Below, piece after piece: positions 16,540 through 25,995 of a stretch of 64,000 nucleotides of DNA; position 1 is the first letter of the stretch; every line of letters starts with the position of its first letter. The stretch lies in assembly GCA_017429475.1 (NCBI GenBank), contig JAFROX010000006.1:62001-126000 (forward strand), given 5' to 3'. This DNA comes from Bacteroidales bacterium (GTDB lineage: Bacteria; Bacteroidota; Bacteroidia; Bacteroidales; UBA932). The notes under the pieces were generated by a model. The model was not told where the DNA came from. It did not search any database and worked only from the letters and a program-made list of their open reading frames with translations. The position numbers and the translations under genes are program-made.

Positions 16540-17006
16540 TAATCGTCAATCGGGATGGACCGTTTGATCCGCTGGTCGAGTGACGTGAGAGTCTCTGTGT
16601 TGATGACGCCGGGGATTTCCTGGATACGGCCGTTCAGCAGTTCCATCAGGTGGTTGGCGTCGTGGGCGTATAGCTTGATGAGGATTGTGTACGCTCCCAG
16701 AGTGAACTGTGATTCCACGATCTCGGGAATCTTCTCGAGTTCTGAAACGACGCTGTTGTACAGCGAGCCCTTCTCGAGGGTGATTCCGACATAAACGCAC
16801 ATGTTGAATCCGAGTTTCTGGGGGTTGACGTGGAATCCGGAATTCTTGATAACGCCTATATCGGTCATTCTCTGCACCCTCTGGTGGACCGAAGTGCGCG
16901 ATATGCCGACCTGTTCGGCTACATCGCGGAAAGGAATGCGTGCGTTTAGCGTAATAATCTTGAGGATTTTGCGATCGATTGAGTCAGTCAGTTCGTTGGT
17001 GTTCAT
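16539..17006 (-). CDS. Lrp/AsnC-family transcriptional regulator
   Basis: DNA-binding feast/famine regulator of 155 residues. The N-terminal winged helix-turn-helix covers about residues 8-65 (core FRDVAEQVGISRTSVHQRVQ), and the C-terminal RAM ligand-binding domain covers about 70-150 (ending VINTETLTSLDQRIKRSIPI). Family members bind amino acids and form octamers that wrap DNA. It lies between the glnK-amtB unit and the divergent dapF-to-pyrG operon, and palindromes of the TGACAAA/TTGTCA type occur at both of its ends. Control of nitrogen assimilation and of its own gene is therefore likely but unproven. The effector cannot be deduced. Confidence 0.9.
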   Translation of the reverse strand: MNTNELTDSIDRKILKIITLNARIPFRDVAEQVGISRTSVHQRVQRMTDIGVIKNSGFHVNPQKLGFNMCVYVGITLEKGSLYNSVVSELEKIPEIVESQFTLGAYTILIKLYAHDANHLMELLNGRIQEIPGVINTETLTSLDQRIKRSIPIDD

Positions 17007-17049
17007 AGGTGGTCAAAATTGTTGCTGTAGTAAAGTTAATAAATATTCT

Positions 17050-17100
17050 GACAAATTGTCCAAATTTTATGTAAATATTATGACAAATGACAATTTTTAA
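17050..17100. promoter_or_regulatory. Candidate operators between lrp and dapF
   Basis: GACAA-A-TTGTC (17050-17060) is a perfect palindrome about 45 nt upstream of the lrp start, and TGACAAATGACAATTTTTAA (17081-17100) holds two tandem TGACA half-sites. The latter shares 15 of 16 bases (17085-17100) with a site upstream of the first glnN (2727-2742). They probably belong to one regulator, most likely the adjacent Lrp protein. The rest of the 247-nt lrp-dapF gap is AT-rich, with no gene seen. Confidence 0.45.
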
Positions 17101-17203
17101 GTTCATTTGGGCTCTAAAATGAACATATTGCACGATAATTTAAAATTCCTAAAACAAAAAGTTGGCTTAATGGGTAATTGTAAAGACAAAAAGTCAAAGA
17201 AAA

Positions 17204-17235
17204 TATTGATAATAAGATAAAATGTCATAACTTTG
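17204..17235 (+). promoter_or_regulatory. Promoter of the dapF-to-pyrG operon
   Basis: TATTG (17204-17208), a 19-nt spacer and TAACTTTG (17228-17235) match the Bacteroidota promoter. The start is expected about 10 nt before the ATG at 17254. The spacer holds the second copy of the 17-nt repeat. Confidence 0.7.
17209..17225. repeat. 17-nt direct repeat, copy 2, in the dapF promoter spacer
   Basis: Exact second copy of the sequence at 16523-16539. It fills nearly the whole spacer between the -33 and -7 boxes of the dapF promoter, so a protein recognising it would affect that promoter directly. Confidence 0.9.
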
Positions 17236-17253
17236 CGGCAAAGTTCGACCACA

Positions 17254-18063
17254 ATGATGCGCACGATCCACTTCACAAAAATGCATGCAGCCGGGAACGA
17301 CTACATCTACGTCTATGGCCAGAACTTTAAGGCCAGTGATGCCGTCCGGCAAGCTCCGACCTGGTGCGACAGGCACAAAGGAATAGGAGCTGACGGGATC
17401 GTCCTGATCAATCCCTCCCACAAGGCCGATTTCAAAATGGAGATGTTCAATGCCGACGGCTCCCAAGGCATGATGTGCGGCAATGCAGCCCGCTGTATCG
17501 GCAGCTTTGTTGCCAGCCGGGGCTATGCAAAGGATTTCGATATCACTTTGGAAACAGCATCAGGCATAAAGCTTCTTCATATTGACGATGCCACCGGAAA
17601 TATCTCCGTCAATATGGGACAACCTTCTTTCTCTGTCCCTTCTCAATTCCGTCCGCGCAAGGAGGATGTGATACCCGTATCACTTCGCGGAAACTTTGTT
17701 TCTATGGGCAATCCTCACTACGTAATATTTGTTGAGGATATCGAGGCCGTCAATCTGGAGGTGACAGGAATGATGCTGGAGCACGCGGCCTGCTTTCCTG
17801 CGGCAGCAAACATTGAGTTTGCCCAGCTGCTCGGCGATGATTGCATCCGGATGAGAGTATGGGAGAGGGGCAGTGGAGTTACTATGGCCTGCGGCACGGG
17901 AGCTTGCGCAACGGCAGTGGCAGCCATTTCCCGATTTGCCCTGAACCGCGAGCAGACGATTATTATGGACGGAGGAAGCGTCAAGGTGAGCTGGGACGGA
18001 GATGAAGTCCTGCTGACAGGGGACGCAGTAGAAGTTTATAACGGTAAAATTGATATTGAGTGA
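17254..18063 (+). CDS. dapF: Diaminopimelate epimerase
   Basis: Converts LL- to meso-diaminopimelate for lysine and peptidoglycan, a PLP-independent two-base epimerase. The 269-residue protein starts at ATG 17254 (a second ATG follows at once). The two catalytic cysteines are visible, one in MMCGNAARC at about 76 and the other in MACGTGACATA at about 214; MHAAGNDYIYV near the N terminus is diagnostic. It is the first gene of the 21 kb run and overlaps the dapL start by 1 nt, so the two lysine-pathway genes are translationally coupled. Confidence 0.95.
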   Translation: MMRTIHFTKMHAAGNDYIYVYGQNFKASDAVRQAPTWCDRHKGIGADGIVLINPSHKADFKMEMFNADGSQGMMCGNAARCIGSFVASRGYAKDFDITLETASGIKLLHIDDATGNISVNMGQPSFSVPSQFRPRKEDVIPVSLRGNFVSMGNPHYVIFVEDIEAVNLEVTGMMLEHAACFPAAANIEFAQLLGDDCIRMRVWERGSGVTMACGTGACATAVAAISRFALNREQTIIMDGGSVKVSWDGDEVLLTGDAVEVYNGKIDIE

Positions 18064-19286
18064 TGATACGCGTCAACGACAACTATCTTAAACTACCGGG
18101 ATCCTATCTGTTCGCCACGATTGCTGCGAAAGCAAAGGCGTTCAGGCAGACCCTTGCCGTCGATGACGTTATTTCCCTCGGTATAGGCGACGTGACACAA
18201 CCCCTCTGCGATGCTGCAATAGGGGCAATGCACGATGCGGTGGACGAACTTTCCCGTGCAGGGAGTTTCCGCGGCTACGGTCCGGAGCAGGGCTATGAAT
18301 TCCTGCGCAGGGCGATTGCCGAAGGCGATTATGCGTCCAGAGGCGTAAGGATCAGCCCGGACGAGATTTTCATCAGTGACGGTGCTAAGAGTGACACCGG
18401 GAACATTGTGGATATACTCGGCAGCGGACGCGTGGCTGTCACGGATCCGGTCTATCCTGTGTATGTCGACTCGAATGCAATGGCAGGTCGGGCCGGAGAC
18501 TACACCGGTACGAAGTGGAGTGGAATTACCTATCTTCCCTGTCTTGAGGAGAACGGCTTTGTGCCGCAACTGCCCTCAGAAAAAGTAGATGTGGTGTACC
18601 TGTGCTTTCCCAACAACCCTATGGGCACAGTTCTGACTAAAGATGAGTTGGCCAAATGGGTGGAGTGGGCAATGGAAAATGACGTGCTGATACTCTATGA
18701 TTCCGCCTACGAAGCTTTCATCACCAACCCTTCAGTACCGCACAGCATTTATGAGATTGACGGGGCAAAGAAGGTGGCAATTGAATTCAGGTCATACTCG
18801 AAGACAGCTGGGTTCACCGGAGTGAGGTGCGGCTACGCTGTGCTTCCCGACGAACTGTGCGCAGAAGAAGGTGGACGCAGGGTAAAGCTCAATGAATTGT
18901 GGAAGCGCCGCCAGTGCACCAAGTTCAACGGAGCCAGCTATATTTCACAACGGGGAGCTGCTGCGATCTATACGGAAGATGGGCGCAGGCAGACAGCACG
19001 AACGATAGGATACTATCTGGAAAATGCAGCTTATCTAAAAGGGGCATTGGAGGATATTGGTATCAAGGCATTCGGCGGTACCGATGCTCCCTACCTCTGG
19101 GTGAAGACTCCCGGCGGAATTCCTTCCTGGGACTTTTTTGACATCCTTCTTAAGCAGACCCATCTTATCTGCACCCCCGGAGCCGGTTTCGGCCCTTCAG
19201 GAGAAGGATTTGTAAGATTCACAGCCTTTGGTCACCGCGAATCGTACTATGAGGCGGCAGACAGGCTTGGAAAACTGATAATATAA
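18063..19286 (+). CDS. dapL: LL-diaminopimelate aminotransferase
   Basis: PLP-dependent class I aminotransferase that makes LL-diaminopimelate directly from tetrahydrodipicolinate with glutamate as amino donor, so the succinylase/acetylase steps are not needed. The protein has 407 residues from ATG 18063 (GTG 18060 also possible). The PLP lysine lies in RSYSKTAGFTGVRCGY at about 243, and VYLCFPNNPMGT at about 179 holds the cofactor asparagine. Its product is the substrate of DapF, encoded just upstream. Its need for glutamate fits its place before the glutamine synthetase and glutamate synthase genes. Confidence 0.93.
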   Translation: MIRVNDNYLKLPGSYLFATIAAKAKAFRQTLAVDDVISLGIGDVTQPLCDAAIGAMHDAVDELSRAGSFRGYGPEQGYEFLRRAIAEGDYASRGVRISPDEIFISDGAKSDTGNIVDILGSGRVAVTDPVYPVYVDSNAMAGRAGDYTGTKWSGITYLPCLEENGFVPQLPSEKVDVVYLCFPNNPMGTVLTKDELAKWVEWAMENDVLILYDSAYEAFITNPSVPHSIYEIDGAKKVAIEFRSYSKTAGFTGVRCGYAVLPDELCAEEGGRRVKLNELWKRRQCTKFNGASYISQRGAAAIYTEDGRRQTARTIGYYLENAAYLKGALEDIGIKAFGGTDAPYLWVKTPGGIPSWDFFDILLKQTHLICTPGAGFGPSGEGFVRFTAFGHRESYYEAADRLGKLII

Positions 19287-19306
19287 ACAATCTAAAATAT
19301 ACCACT

Positions 19307-21496
19307 ATGTCTTATTTGAGATTCGATGTTCTGGGTGAGGCCTTCAAGAAACACCCCCTGGAAGTGAAACTGCCGGGCGTACGGCCTGACGAGTACTTTG
19401 GAAAGTACGTATTCAACAAGGAGAAAATGTTCAAATATCTGCCTTCTGATGTCTATGCAAAGATGGTGGATGTGATGGAAAACGGGGCCGTGATGGACAG
19501 GGCCCTTGCCGATAAAGTTGCTGAAGGAATGAAGAAATGGGCCATGGATATGGGCGCCACCCACTACACCCACTGGTTCCACCCTCTGACCGACACCACT
19601 GCCGAGAAGCACGATGCTTTCATAGAGCATAACGGCAAAGGCGGAGTCCTCGAAGAGTTCGAAGGCAAACTGCTCGCACAGCAGGAGCCTGACGCCAGTT
19701 CGTTTCCGAGCGGCGGTATCCGGGCAACTTTCGAAGCGAGGGGTTATTCTGCCTGGGATCCTACATCTCCTGCATTCGTAATGGATGACACTCTCTGTAT
19801 TCCGACAATCTTCATTTCATATACTGGTGAGGCTTTGGACTACAAAGCTCCTCTGCTGAAAGCCTTGCACGCAGTTGACAAGGCTGCTGTGGACGTATGC
19901 CATTATTTCGATCCCGCCGTGAAGAAAGTCTTTTCATATCTGGGATGGGAGCAGGAGTACTTCCTGGTAGACGAAGGATTGTATGCCGCACGTCCCGACC
20001 TGCTGATGAGCGGGCGTACCCTGATGGGCCATAATTCTGCAAAGAACCAGCAGCTTGACGACCACTATTTCGGTGCAATTCCCGAGAGGGTTCAGGCTTT
20101 TATGAAGGAGCTGGAAATCGAGGCCATGAAACTTGGCATTCCTACGAAAACCCGTCACAACGAGGTGGCTCCCAACCAGTATGAACTGGCTCCGATATTC
20201 GAGGAGACAAACCTCTCCTGCGACCACAATATGCTGGTGATGACTCTGATGCGCAAGATTGCTCGCAAGCATGGATTCCGCTGCCTGCTGCACGAGAAAC
20301 CTTTCGAGGGCGTCAACGGTTCCGGCAAGCACAACAACTGGTCGCTTGGCACCGACAACGGACACCGTCTGATGTCACCGGGCAAGACCCCGACGGACAA
20401 CCTTATGTTCGTGACATTCGTGGTCAACACGCTGACTGCTGTGTATCGTCACAATGCCCTGCTCAAGGCTTCCATAATGAGTGCGACCAACGCCCACAGG
20501 CTCGGTGCAAACGAGGCTCCGCCTGCAATCATATCAAGTTTCCTCGGCAAGCAGTTGTCAGGCCTGCTCGATTCCCTCGAGAAATCATCAAGCGACGAAC
20601 TGTTCAAGATCGCCGGCAAGACTGGCAAGAAGATGCTCGATATGCCTCAGATCCCCGAGCTGCTCATTGACAATACGGATCGTAACCGCACCTCGCCGTT
20701 CGCGTTCACCGGCAACCGTTTCGAGTTCCGTGCCGTCGGTTCTGAAGCTAACTGTGCCAGCGCGATGATTGCCCTGAATACCGCGGTTGCTGAGCAGCTG
20801 GTGGACTTCAAGGCCGCTGTGGACAAACTGGTCGCCGGCGGAATGGACACGAAGGAGGCGATTATCAAGGAACTGCAGAAACTCATAAAATACAGCAAGC
20901 CTGTCCGCTTCGACGGGAACGGCTATTCCGACGAATGGAAAGAGGAAGCCGCCCGCAGGGGACTGGACTGCGAGACCTGTCCTCCCGAGATATTCAAGCA
21001 CTACACCTGCAACGACAGCGTCAAGTTGTTTGAGTCTACAGGTGTGATGAACAAGGCTGAACTTGCAGCCCGCACGGAGATCAAGTGGGAGATTTACACA
21101 AAGAAGATACAGATTGAAGCCAGGATATTCGGTGATATGGCCATCAACCACATCATCCCCGTCGCGACTTCTTACCAGAGCAACCTAATAGACAATGTTT
21201 ACAAGATGAAAGGAATCCTGGGAGACGAAGCTGATGAACTTGCATCTACCAATATCGAACTTATCAAGAAGATAGCTAAGCACGTAAAGGCCATCGAGGA
21301 AGGTGTCAACCAACTTGTGGAGGCCCGTAAGGTTGCCAATGTGCTTGAGGATGAATATGAAAAAGCGATGGCATATTACAAAACGGTAGTTCCCAAGATG
21401 GAAGAGATCCGCTACGACATCGACAAGCTCGAGGAGGTAGTGGACGACAATCTGTGGCCTCTTCCTAAATACAGGGAATTGTTGTTCGTATGCTAA
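19307..21496 (+). CDS. glnN: Glutamine synthetase type III, second copy
   Basis: Type III glutamine synthetase of 729 residues with the same motifs as the first copy: FPSGGIRATFEARGYSAWDP at about 131, RHNEVAPNQYELAP at about 283 and NRTSPFAFTGNRFEFRAVGS at about 460. It lies 20 nt after dapL and 10 nt before gltB, so it forms a GS-GOGAT ammonia-assimilation unit with gltBD. The N-terminal and C-terminal regions differ clearly from the first copy, which argues for long separation and probably different regulation or kinetics. Confidence 0.95.
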   Translation: MSYLRFDVLGEAFKKHPLEVKLPGVRPDEYFGKYVFNKEKMFKYLPSDVYAKMVDVMENGAVMDRALADKVAEGMKKWAMDMGATHYTHWFHPLTDTTAEKHDAFIEHNGKGGVLEEFEGKLLAQQEPDASSFPSGGIRATFEARGYSAWDPTSPAFVMDDTLCIPTIFISYTGEALDYKAPLLKALHAVDKAAVDVCHYFDPAVKKVFSYLGWEQEYFLVDEGLYAARPDLLMSGRTLMGHNSAKNQQLDDHYFGAIPERVQAFMKELEIEAMKLGIPTKTRHNEVAPNQYELAPIFEETNLSCDHNMLVMTLMRKIARKHGFRCLLHEKPFEGVNGSGKHNNWSLGTDNGHRLMSPGKTPTDNLMFVTFVVNTLTAVYRHNALLKASIMSATNAHRLGANEAPPAIISSFLGKQLSGLLDSLEKSSSDELFKIAGKTGKKMLDMPQIPELLIDNTDRNRTSPFAFTGNRFEFRAVGSEANCASAMIALNTAVAEQLVDFKAAVDKLVAGGMDTKEAIIKELQKLIKYSKPVRFDGNGYSDEWKEEAARRGLDCETCPPEIFKHYTCNDSVKLFESTGVMNKAELAARTEIKWEIYTKKIQIEARIFGDMAINHIIPVATSYQSNLIDNVYKMKGILGDEADELASTNIELIKKIAKHVKAIEEGVNQLVEARKVANVLEDEYEKAMAYYKTVVPKMEEIRYDIDKLEEVVDDNLWPLPKYRELLFVC

Positions 21497-21506
21497 TCTT
21501 GATAAA

Positions 21507-24500
21507 ATGGAACAATACCATCAGCAGGGAGGACTTTACAGCAGCAGCTATGAACATGATGCGTGCGGAATAGGAATGGTCGCAAACATCCACGGCGACA
21601 AGTCCCACGCGCTGGTCGAATCTGCTCTTAAAGTCCTCGAAAATATGCGTCACCGCGGAGCGGAAGGCGCCGACGGGAAGACCGGCGACGGAGCCGGTAT
21701 CCTGGTCCAGATACCGCACGAGTTCATACTTCTCAATGGAATCCCGGTTCCTGAGAAAGGGCATTACGGCACCGGCCTGGTGTTCATGCCCAAGGATGAG
21801 CAGCGGCAGAACGCTATTTTGGAAACGATGATCGACGTAGTTGAAGCCGAAGGACTGTCCCTGATGCGAGTCAGGGACGTTCCTGTAAATTCGGAATGTC
21901 TCGGCGAGACTGCACACAAGACAGAGCCGGCCATAAAGCAGGTATTCATTACAGGCGTCAAGGCCGACGAACTGCAAGACTTCGAGCGAAGGCTCTATGT
22001 CATACGCAAGAAGGTTGAGCATCGTGTGGCCGACAAGGATTTCTACGTGGTGTCGCTGTCCAGCAAGAGCATCGTCTACAAGGGAATGCTCACCAGCATG
22101 CAGCTGCGAGACTATTATCAAGACCTGACCGATACATATTTCACTTCCAGCCTCGCACTGGTACACTCGAGGTTTTCAACCAACACCTTCCCGGCCTGGC
22201 CTCTTGCCCAGCCGTTCCGCTTCTTGTGCCACAACGGCGAGATCAACACCATTCGTGGCAACCGCAACTGGATGAAGGCCCGCGAGAGCGTGCTTAACAC
22301 GGGACTGCTGGGAGACATCAGTGAACTGCGCCCCATCATCCAGCCCGATATGAGCGACTCGGCTTCTCTCGACAACGCTCTGGAGTTCTTTGTAATGTCC
22401 GGACTGTCGCTGCCTCACGCAATGGCGCTGCTTGTGCCTGAGTCGTTCAACGACAAGAATCCCATCAGCGACGAACTTAAGTCATTCTATGAATATCATT
22501 CAATCCTGATGGAACCGTGGGACGGTCCTGCAGCCCTGCTGTTCTCCGACGGACGCTATGTGGGAGGTATGCTCGACCGCAACGGCCTGCGTCCCGCCCG
22601 CTACCTGATAACGACAGGCGGGGACATGGTTGTTGCGTCGGAAGTCGGAGTGCTGGACCTCGATCCCGCCGACATTAAACAGAAAGGAAGACTGGAGCCC
22701 GGCAAGATATTGCTGGTCGACACGCAGGAAGGCAAGGTATTCTATGACGGAGAACTCAAGGCCCAGCTTGCGGCAGAGCATCCCTATAAAGCCTGGCTGG
22801 CCGACAACCGCATCCAGCTTGAGAACCTCAAGAGCGGCCGCAAGGTCGAGAACTCGGTGGATGGTTATGCCGGCAAGCTGATATCCTTCGGATTTGCCCA
22901 GGAAGATATCGACAAGACTTTGATACCTATGGCGGTCAACGGTTCAGAGCCAGTGGCGTCGATGGGCAATGACACCCCTCTGGCTGTCATTTCGGACAGG
23001 CCGCAGATATTCTTCAACTATTTCCGCCAGCAATTCGCGCAGGTTACAAACCCCGCCATAGACCCTATCCGCGAGGAACTCGTGATGTCCCTGACCGAAT
23101 ATATCGGCTGTGTGGGTAACGGTATCCTGACTCCTGACGAGAGCAACTGCAAGATGGTGCGTCTGCCGCATCCCATCCTCAACAACACTCAGCTCGACAT
23201 CCTTTGCAACATACGCTACAAGGGATTCTATACTGAAAAACTGAATATGTCATTCGAGGCCGCCAAAGGTGGCGAAGGACTCAGGGACGCTCTCGACGAC
23301 CTCTGCAGAAAGGCGGAAAAGAGCGTGGATGAGGGCATCAACTACATCATCCTGTCCGACCGTGACATCGCTCCCGGCCGGGCTGCGATCCCCAGCCTGC
23401 TGGCTGTTTCTGCCGTGCATCACTATTTGATCGCCGCAGGAAAGAGGGTCCAGACCGCCCTGATCGTAGAAAGCGGTGAGATTCGCGAGGTGATGCACGC
23501 CGCTCTGCTTCTGGGATACGGAGCATCCGCCATCAACCCCTATATGACCTTCGCGGTGCTGGACGACCTGGTCAGGAACCACGTCATTCAGGAAGATTAT
23601 CCCACAGCCGAGCACAACTACATCAAGGCAGTTTGCAAAGGACTCTACAAGATAATGTCCAAGATGGGCATATCCACCATACGTTCATATCGAGGTGCGA
23701 TGATATTCGAAAGCATCGGACTCGGAGAGTCCCTTCTGCACAGCTATTTCGGCACCGAGGTATCGACTGTGGGCGGCATCGGCCTGAAAGAGATTGCGGC
23801 AGATGCCGTGCGTCTGATGGAAGCGGGGCAGAAGGCTGGGGCAGATTCCATTCTGCCGAACACCGGTCTGTTCGCATATCGCAAGGACGGCATACAGCAC
23901 GCCTGGAATCCGGAGACAATCGCTGCCTTGCAGATAGCGACCCGGACCGGCGATTACAAGAAATACAAGGAGTTTGTCTCCCACGTCGACAACAAGCCGC
24001 AGCCCGCATTCCTGCGTGACTTCCTGGACTTCAGAAAAGCCGCACAACCTCTGCCGGTAGAAGATGTGGAGCCTGAGGAAAGCATTGTGAAGCACTTCGT
24101 TTCGGCGGCCATGTCGTTCGGAGCCATAAGCATAGAAGCTCACGAGGCCATCGCGCTGGCTATGAACAAGCTGGGAGCCCGAAGCAATACCGGAGAAGGA
24201 GGTGAGGACAATGTCCGTTACCACAGTGACGTGGACGGAATCTCCCTGAGTTCAAAGACGAAGCAGATAGCTTCCGGCCGTTTCGGCGTCACTGCCGAAT
24301 ATCTGGTCAATGCCCAGGAGATACAGATCAAGGTCGCCCAGGGTGCAAAGCCCGGCGAAGGCGGCCAGCTGCCCGGCTTCAAGGTCGACAAGATAATCGC
24401 CAAGACCCGCAACTCCATCCCCGGCATTTCTCTGATATCCCCGCCGCCTCACCACGACATCTATTCGATAGAGGACCTTTCACAACTTATCTTCGATCTC

Positions 24501-25991
24501 AAGAATGTCAATCCTAAAGCTGCGGTCAGCGTCAAGCTGGTTGCAGAAAGCGGAGTGGGTACAGTGGCTGCAGGAGTGGCCAAGGCCAGTGCCGACATCA
24601 TAGTCATCTCAGGAGCCGAGGGCGGAACGGGAGCATCTCCCGTATCATCCATGCGCTTTGCCGGCATCTCTCCCGAGATCGGCCTGGCGGAGGCTCAGCA
24701 GACACTGGCTTTGAACGGTCTTCGCGGCAAGGTGCGCTTGCAGACTGACGGCCAGATCAAGGATGGCCGCGATGTCATCCTGATGGCTCTGCTCGGAGCG
24801 GACGAGTTCGGTTTCGGAACGCTGCCGCTGATCGTGCTGGGTTGCGTTATGATGCGCAAATGCAACACGAACACCTGCCCGGTCGGTGTTGCGACACAGG
24901 ATCCTGAGCTTCGCAAGCGCTTCCGCGGACGCTATGAGTATATTGTGAACTACTTCACCTTCCTGGCAAGGGAGGTCCGCGAATATCTGGCCGAAATGGG
25001 ATTCCGCAGGCTGGACGACATAATCGGCCGTACAGACCTCGTGGAGTTGAAACCGATACCTGCAGGCTCAAAGCAGTCTACCCTCGATTTCAGCAGGCTG
25101 CTTCACCGCGTGGAAAGCAACGACCTGCACTGGGACGGCAGACCTTTCTCGGCTGTGGGCAGTGTCAAAGACCGTGAGATTATCGCAGCCGCCGCTCCTG
25201 CACTTGAAAGCGGCAGGGAAGTAAACCTGAACTACGATATCAGGAATACAGATCGAGCCTGCTGCACCATGCTCTCCGGAATGATAGCGGAGAAGTACGG
25301 TGCCGAAGGTTTGCCTGATTCTACCATAAACATCTATTTCAAGGGCTCAGCCGGCCAGTCCTTCGGCGCTTTCCTCGCAAAAGGAGTGAATCTGAAGCTG
25401 GAAGGCGAGACCAACGACTACTTCGGAAAAGGTCTGTCAGGTGGAAGGATAGCGATTATGCCTCCTATGCGCAGCACATTCATCGCTGAGCATAATATGA
25501 TTGCCGGCAACACCGGCCTCTATGGCGCGACAAGCGGCGAAATGTATATCAACGGCTGTGTCGGCGAGCGTTTTGCCGTGCGCAATTCCGGTGCGATAGC
25601 TGTCGTGGAAGGAGCGGGAGACCATTGCTGCGAATATATGACAGGCGGCAGGGTTGTGGTTCTCGGAACCACGGGACGCAACTTTGCCGCTGGTATGAGC
25701 GGCGGTATCGCCTATGTATGGGATCCTACGCATAAGTTCGACTATTTCTGCAATATGGATATGGTGGAGCTCAGCCTCATCGAGGAGTCGGGCTATCGCA
25801 ACGAACTGCACGACCTGATCCGCAGGCACTGGCTCTACTCCGGCTCGAAGCTCGCCCGTACGATGCTCGACGACTGGAACCACTATGCCGGCGAATTCAT
25901 ACAGGTCATCCCGATCGAATACAAGAGAGTATTGAAAGAAGAACAGTTGCGCAAGTTGCAGGACAAACTTGCAGAAATAAAAGCAGAGTGA
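21507..25991 (+). CDS. gltB: Glutamate synthase large (alpha) subunit
   Basis: Transfers the amide of glutamine to 2-oxoglutarate, giving two glutamates. The 1494-residue protein has the standard layout: class II amidotransferase from about 20 to 420 with the nucleophile in YEHDACGIGMV (Cys20, exposed after removal of a short propeptide), a central domain, the FMN-binding synthase domain at about 800-1200, and the C-terminal beta-helix with the NDYFGKGLSGGRI type repeats. The [3Fe-4S] ligands C-x5-C-x4-C are in CVMMRKCNTNTC at about 1116-1127. It precedes gltD by 4 nt. Confidence 0.96.
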   Translation: MEQYHQQGGLYSSSYEHDACGIGMVANIHGDKSHALVESALKVLENMRHRGAEGADGKTGDGAGILVQIPHEFILLNGIPVPEKGHYGTGLVFMPKDEQRQNAILETMIDVVEAEGLSLMRVRDVPVNSECLGETAHKTEPAIKQVFITGVKADELQDFERRLYVIRKKVEHRVADKDFYVVSLSSKSIVYKGMLTSMQLRDYYQDLTDTYFTSSLALVHSRFSTNTFPAWPLAQPFRFLCHNGEINTIRGNRNWMKARESVLNTGLLGDISELRPIIQPDMSDSASLDNALEFFVMSGLSLPHAMALLVPESFNDKNPISDELKSFYEYHSILMEPWDGPAALLFSDGRYVGGMLDRNGLRPARYLITTGGDMVVASEVGVLDLDPADIKQKGRLEPGKILLVDTQEGKVFYDGELKAQLAAEHPYKAWLADNRIQLENLKSGRKVENSVDGYAGKLISFGFAQEDIDKTLIPMAVNGSEPVASMGNDTPLAVISDRPQIFFNYFRQQFAQVTNPAIDPIREELVMSLTEYIGCVGNGILTPDESNCKMVRLPHPILNNTQLDILCNIRYKGFYTEKLNMSFEAAKGGEGLRDALDDLCRKAEKSVDEGINYIILSDRDIAPGRAAIPSLLAVSAVHHYLIAAGKRVQTALIVESGEIREVMHAALLLGYGASAINPYMTFAVLDDLVRNHVIQEDYPTAEHNYIKAVCKGLYKIMSKMGISTIRSYRGAMIFESIGLGESLLHSYFGTEVSTVGGIGLKEIAADAVRLMEAGQKAGADSILPNTGLFAYRKDGIQHAWNPETIAALQIATRTGDYKKYKEFVSHVDNKPQPAFLRDFLDFRKAAQPLPVEDVEPEESIVKHFVSAAMSFGAISIEAHEAIALAMNKLGARSNTGEGGEDNVRYHSDVDGISLSSKTKQIASGRFGVTAEYLVNAQEIQIKVAQGAKPGEGGQLPGFKVDKIIAKTRNSIPGISLISPPPHHDIYSIEDLSQLIFDLKNVNPKAAVSVKLVAESGVGTVAAGVAKASADIIVISGAEGGTGASPVSSMRFAGISPEIGLAEAQQTLALNGLRGKVRLQTDGQIKDGRDVILMALLGADEFGFGTLPLIVLGCVMMRKCNTNTCPVGVATQDPELRKRFRGRYEYIVNYFTFLAREVREYLAEMGFRRLDDIIGRTDLVELKPIPAGSKQSTLDFSRLLHRVESNDLHWDGRPFSAVGSVKDREIIAAAAPALESGREVNLNYDIRNTDRACCTMLSGMIAEKYGAEGLPDSTINIYFKGSAGQSFGAFLAKGVNLKLEGETNDYFGKGLSGGRIAIMPPMRSTFIAEHNMIAGNTGLYGATSGEMYINGCVGERFAVRNSGAIAVVEGAGDHCCEYMTGGRVVVLGTTGRNFAAGMSGGIAYVWDPTHKFDYFCNMDMVELSLIEESGYRNELHDLIRRHWLYSGSKLARTMLDDWNHYAGEFIQVIPIEYKRVLKEEQLRKLQDKLAEIKAE

Positions 25992-25995
25992 CGTT

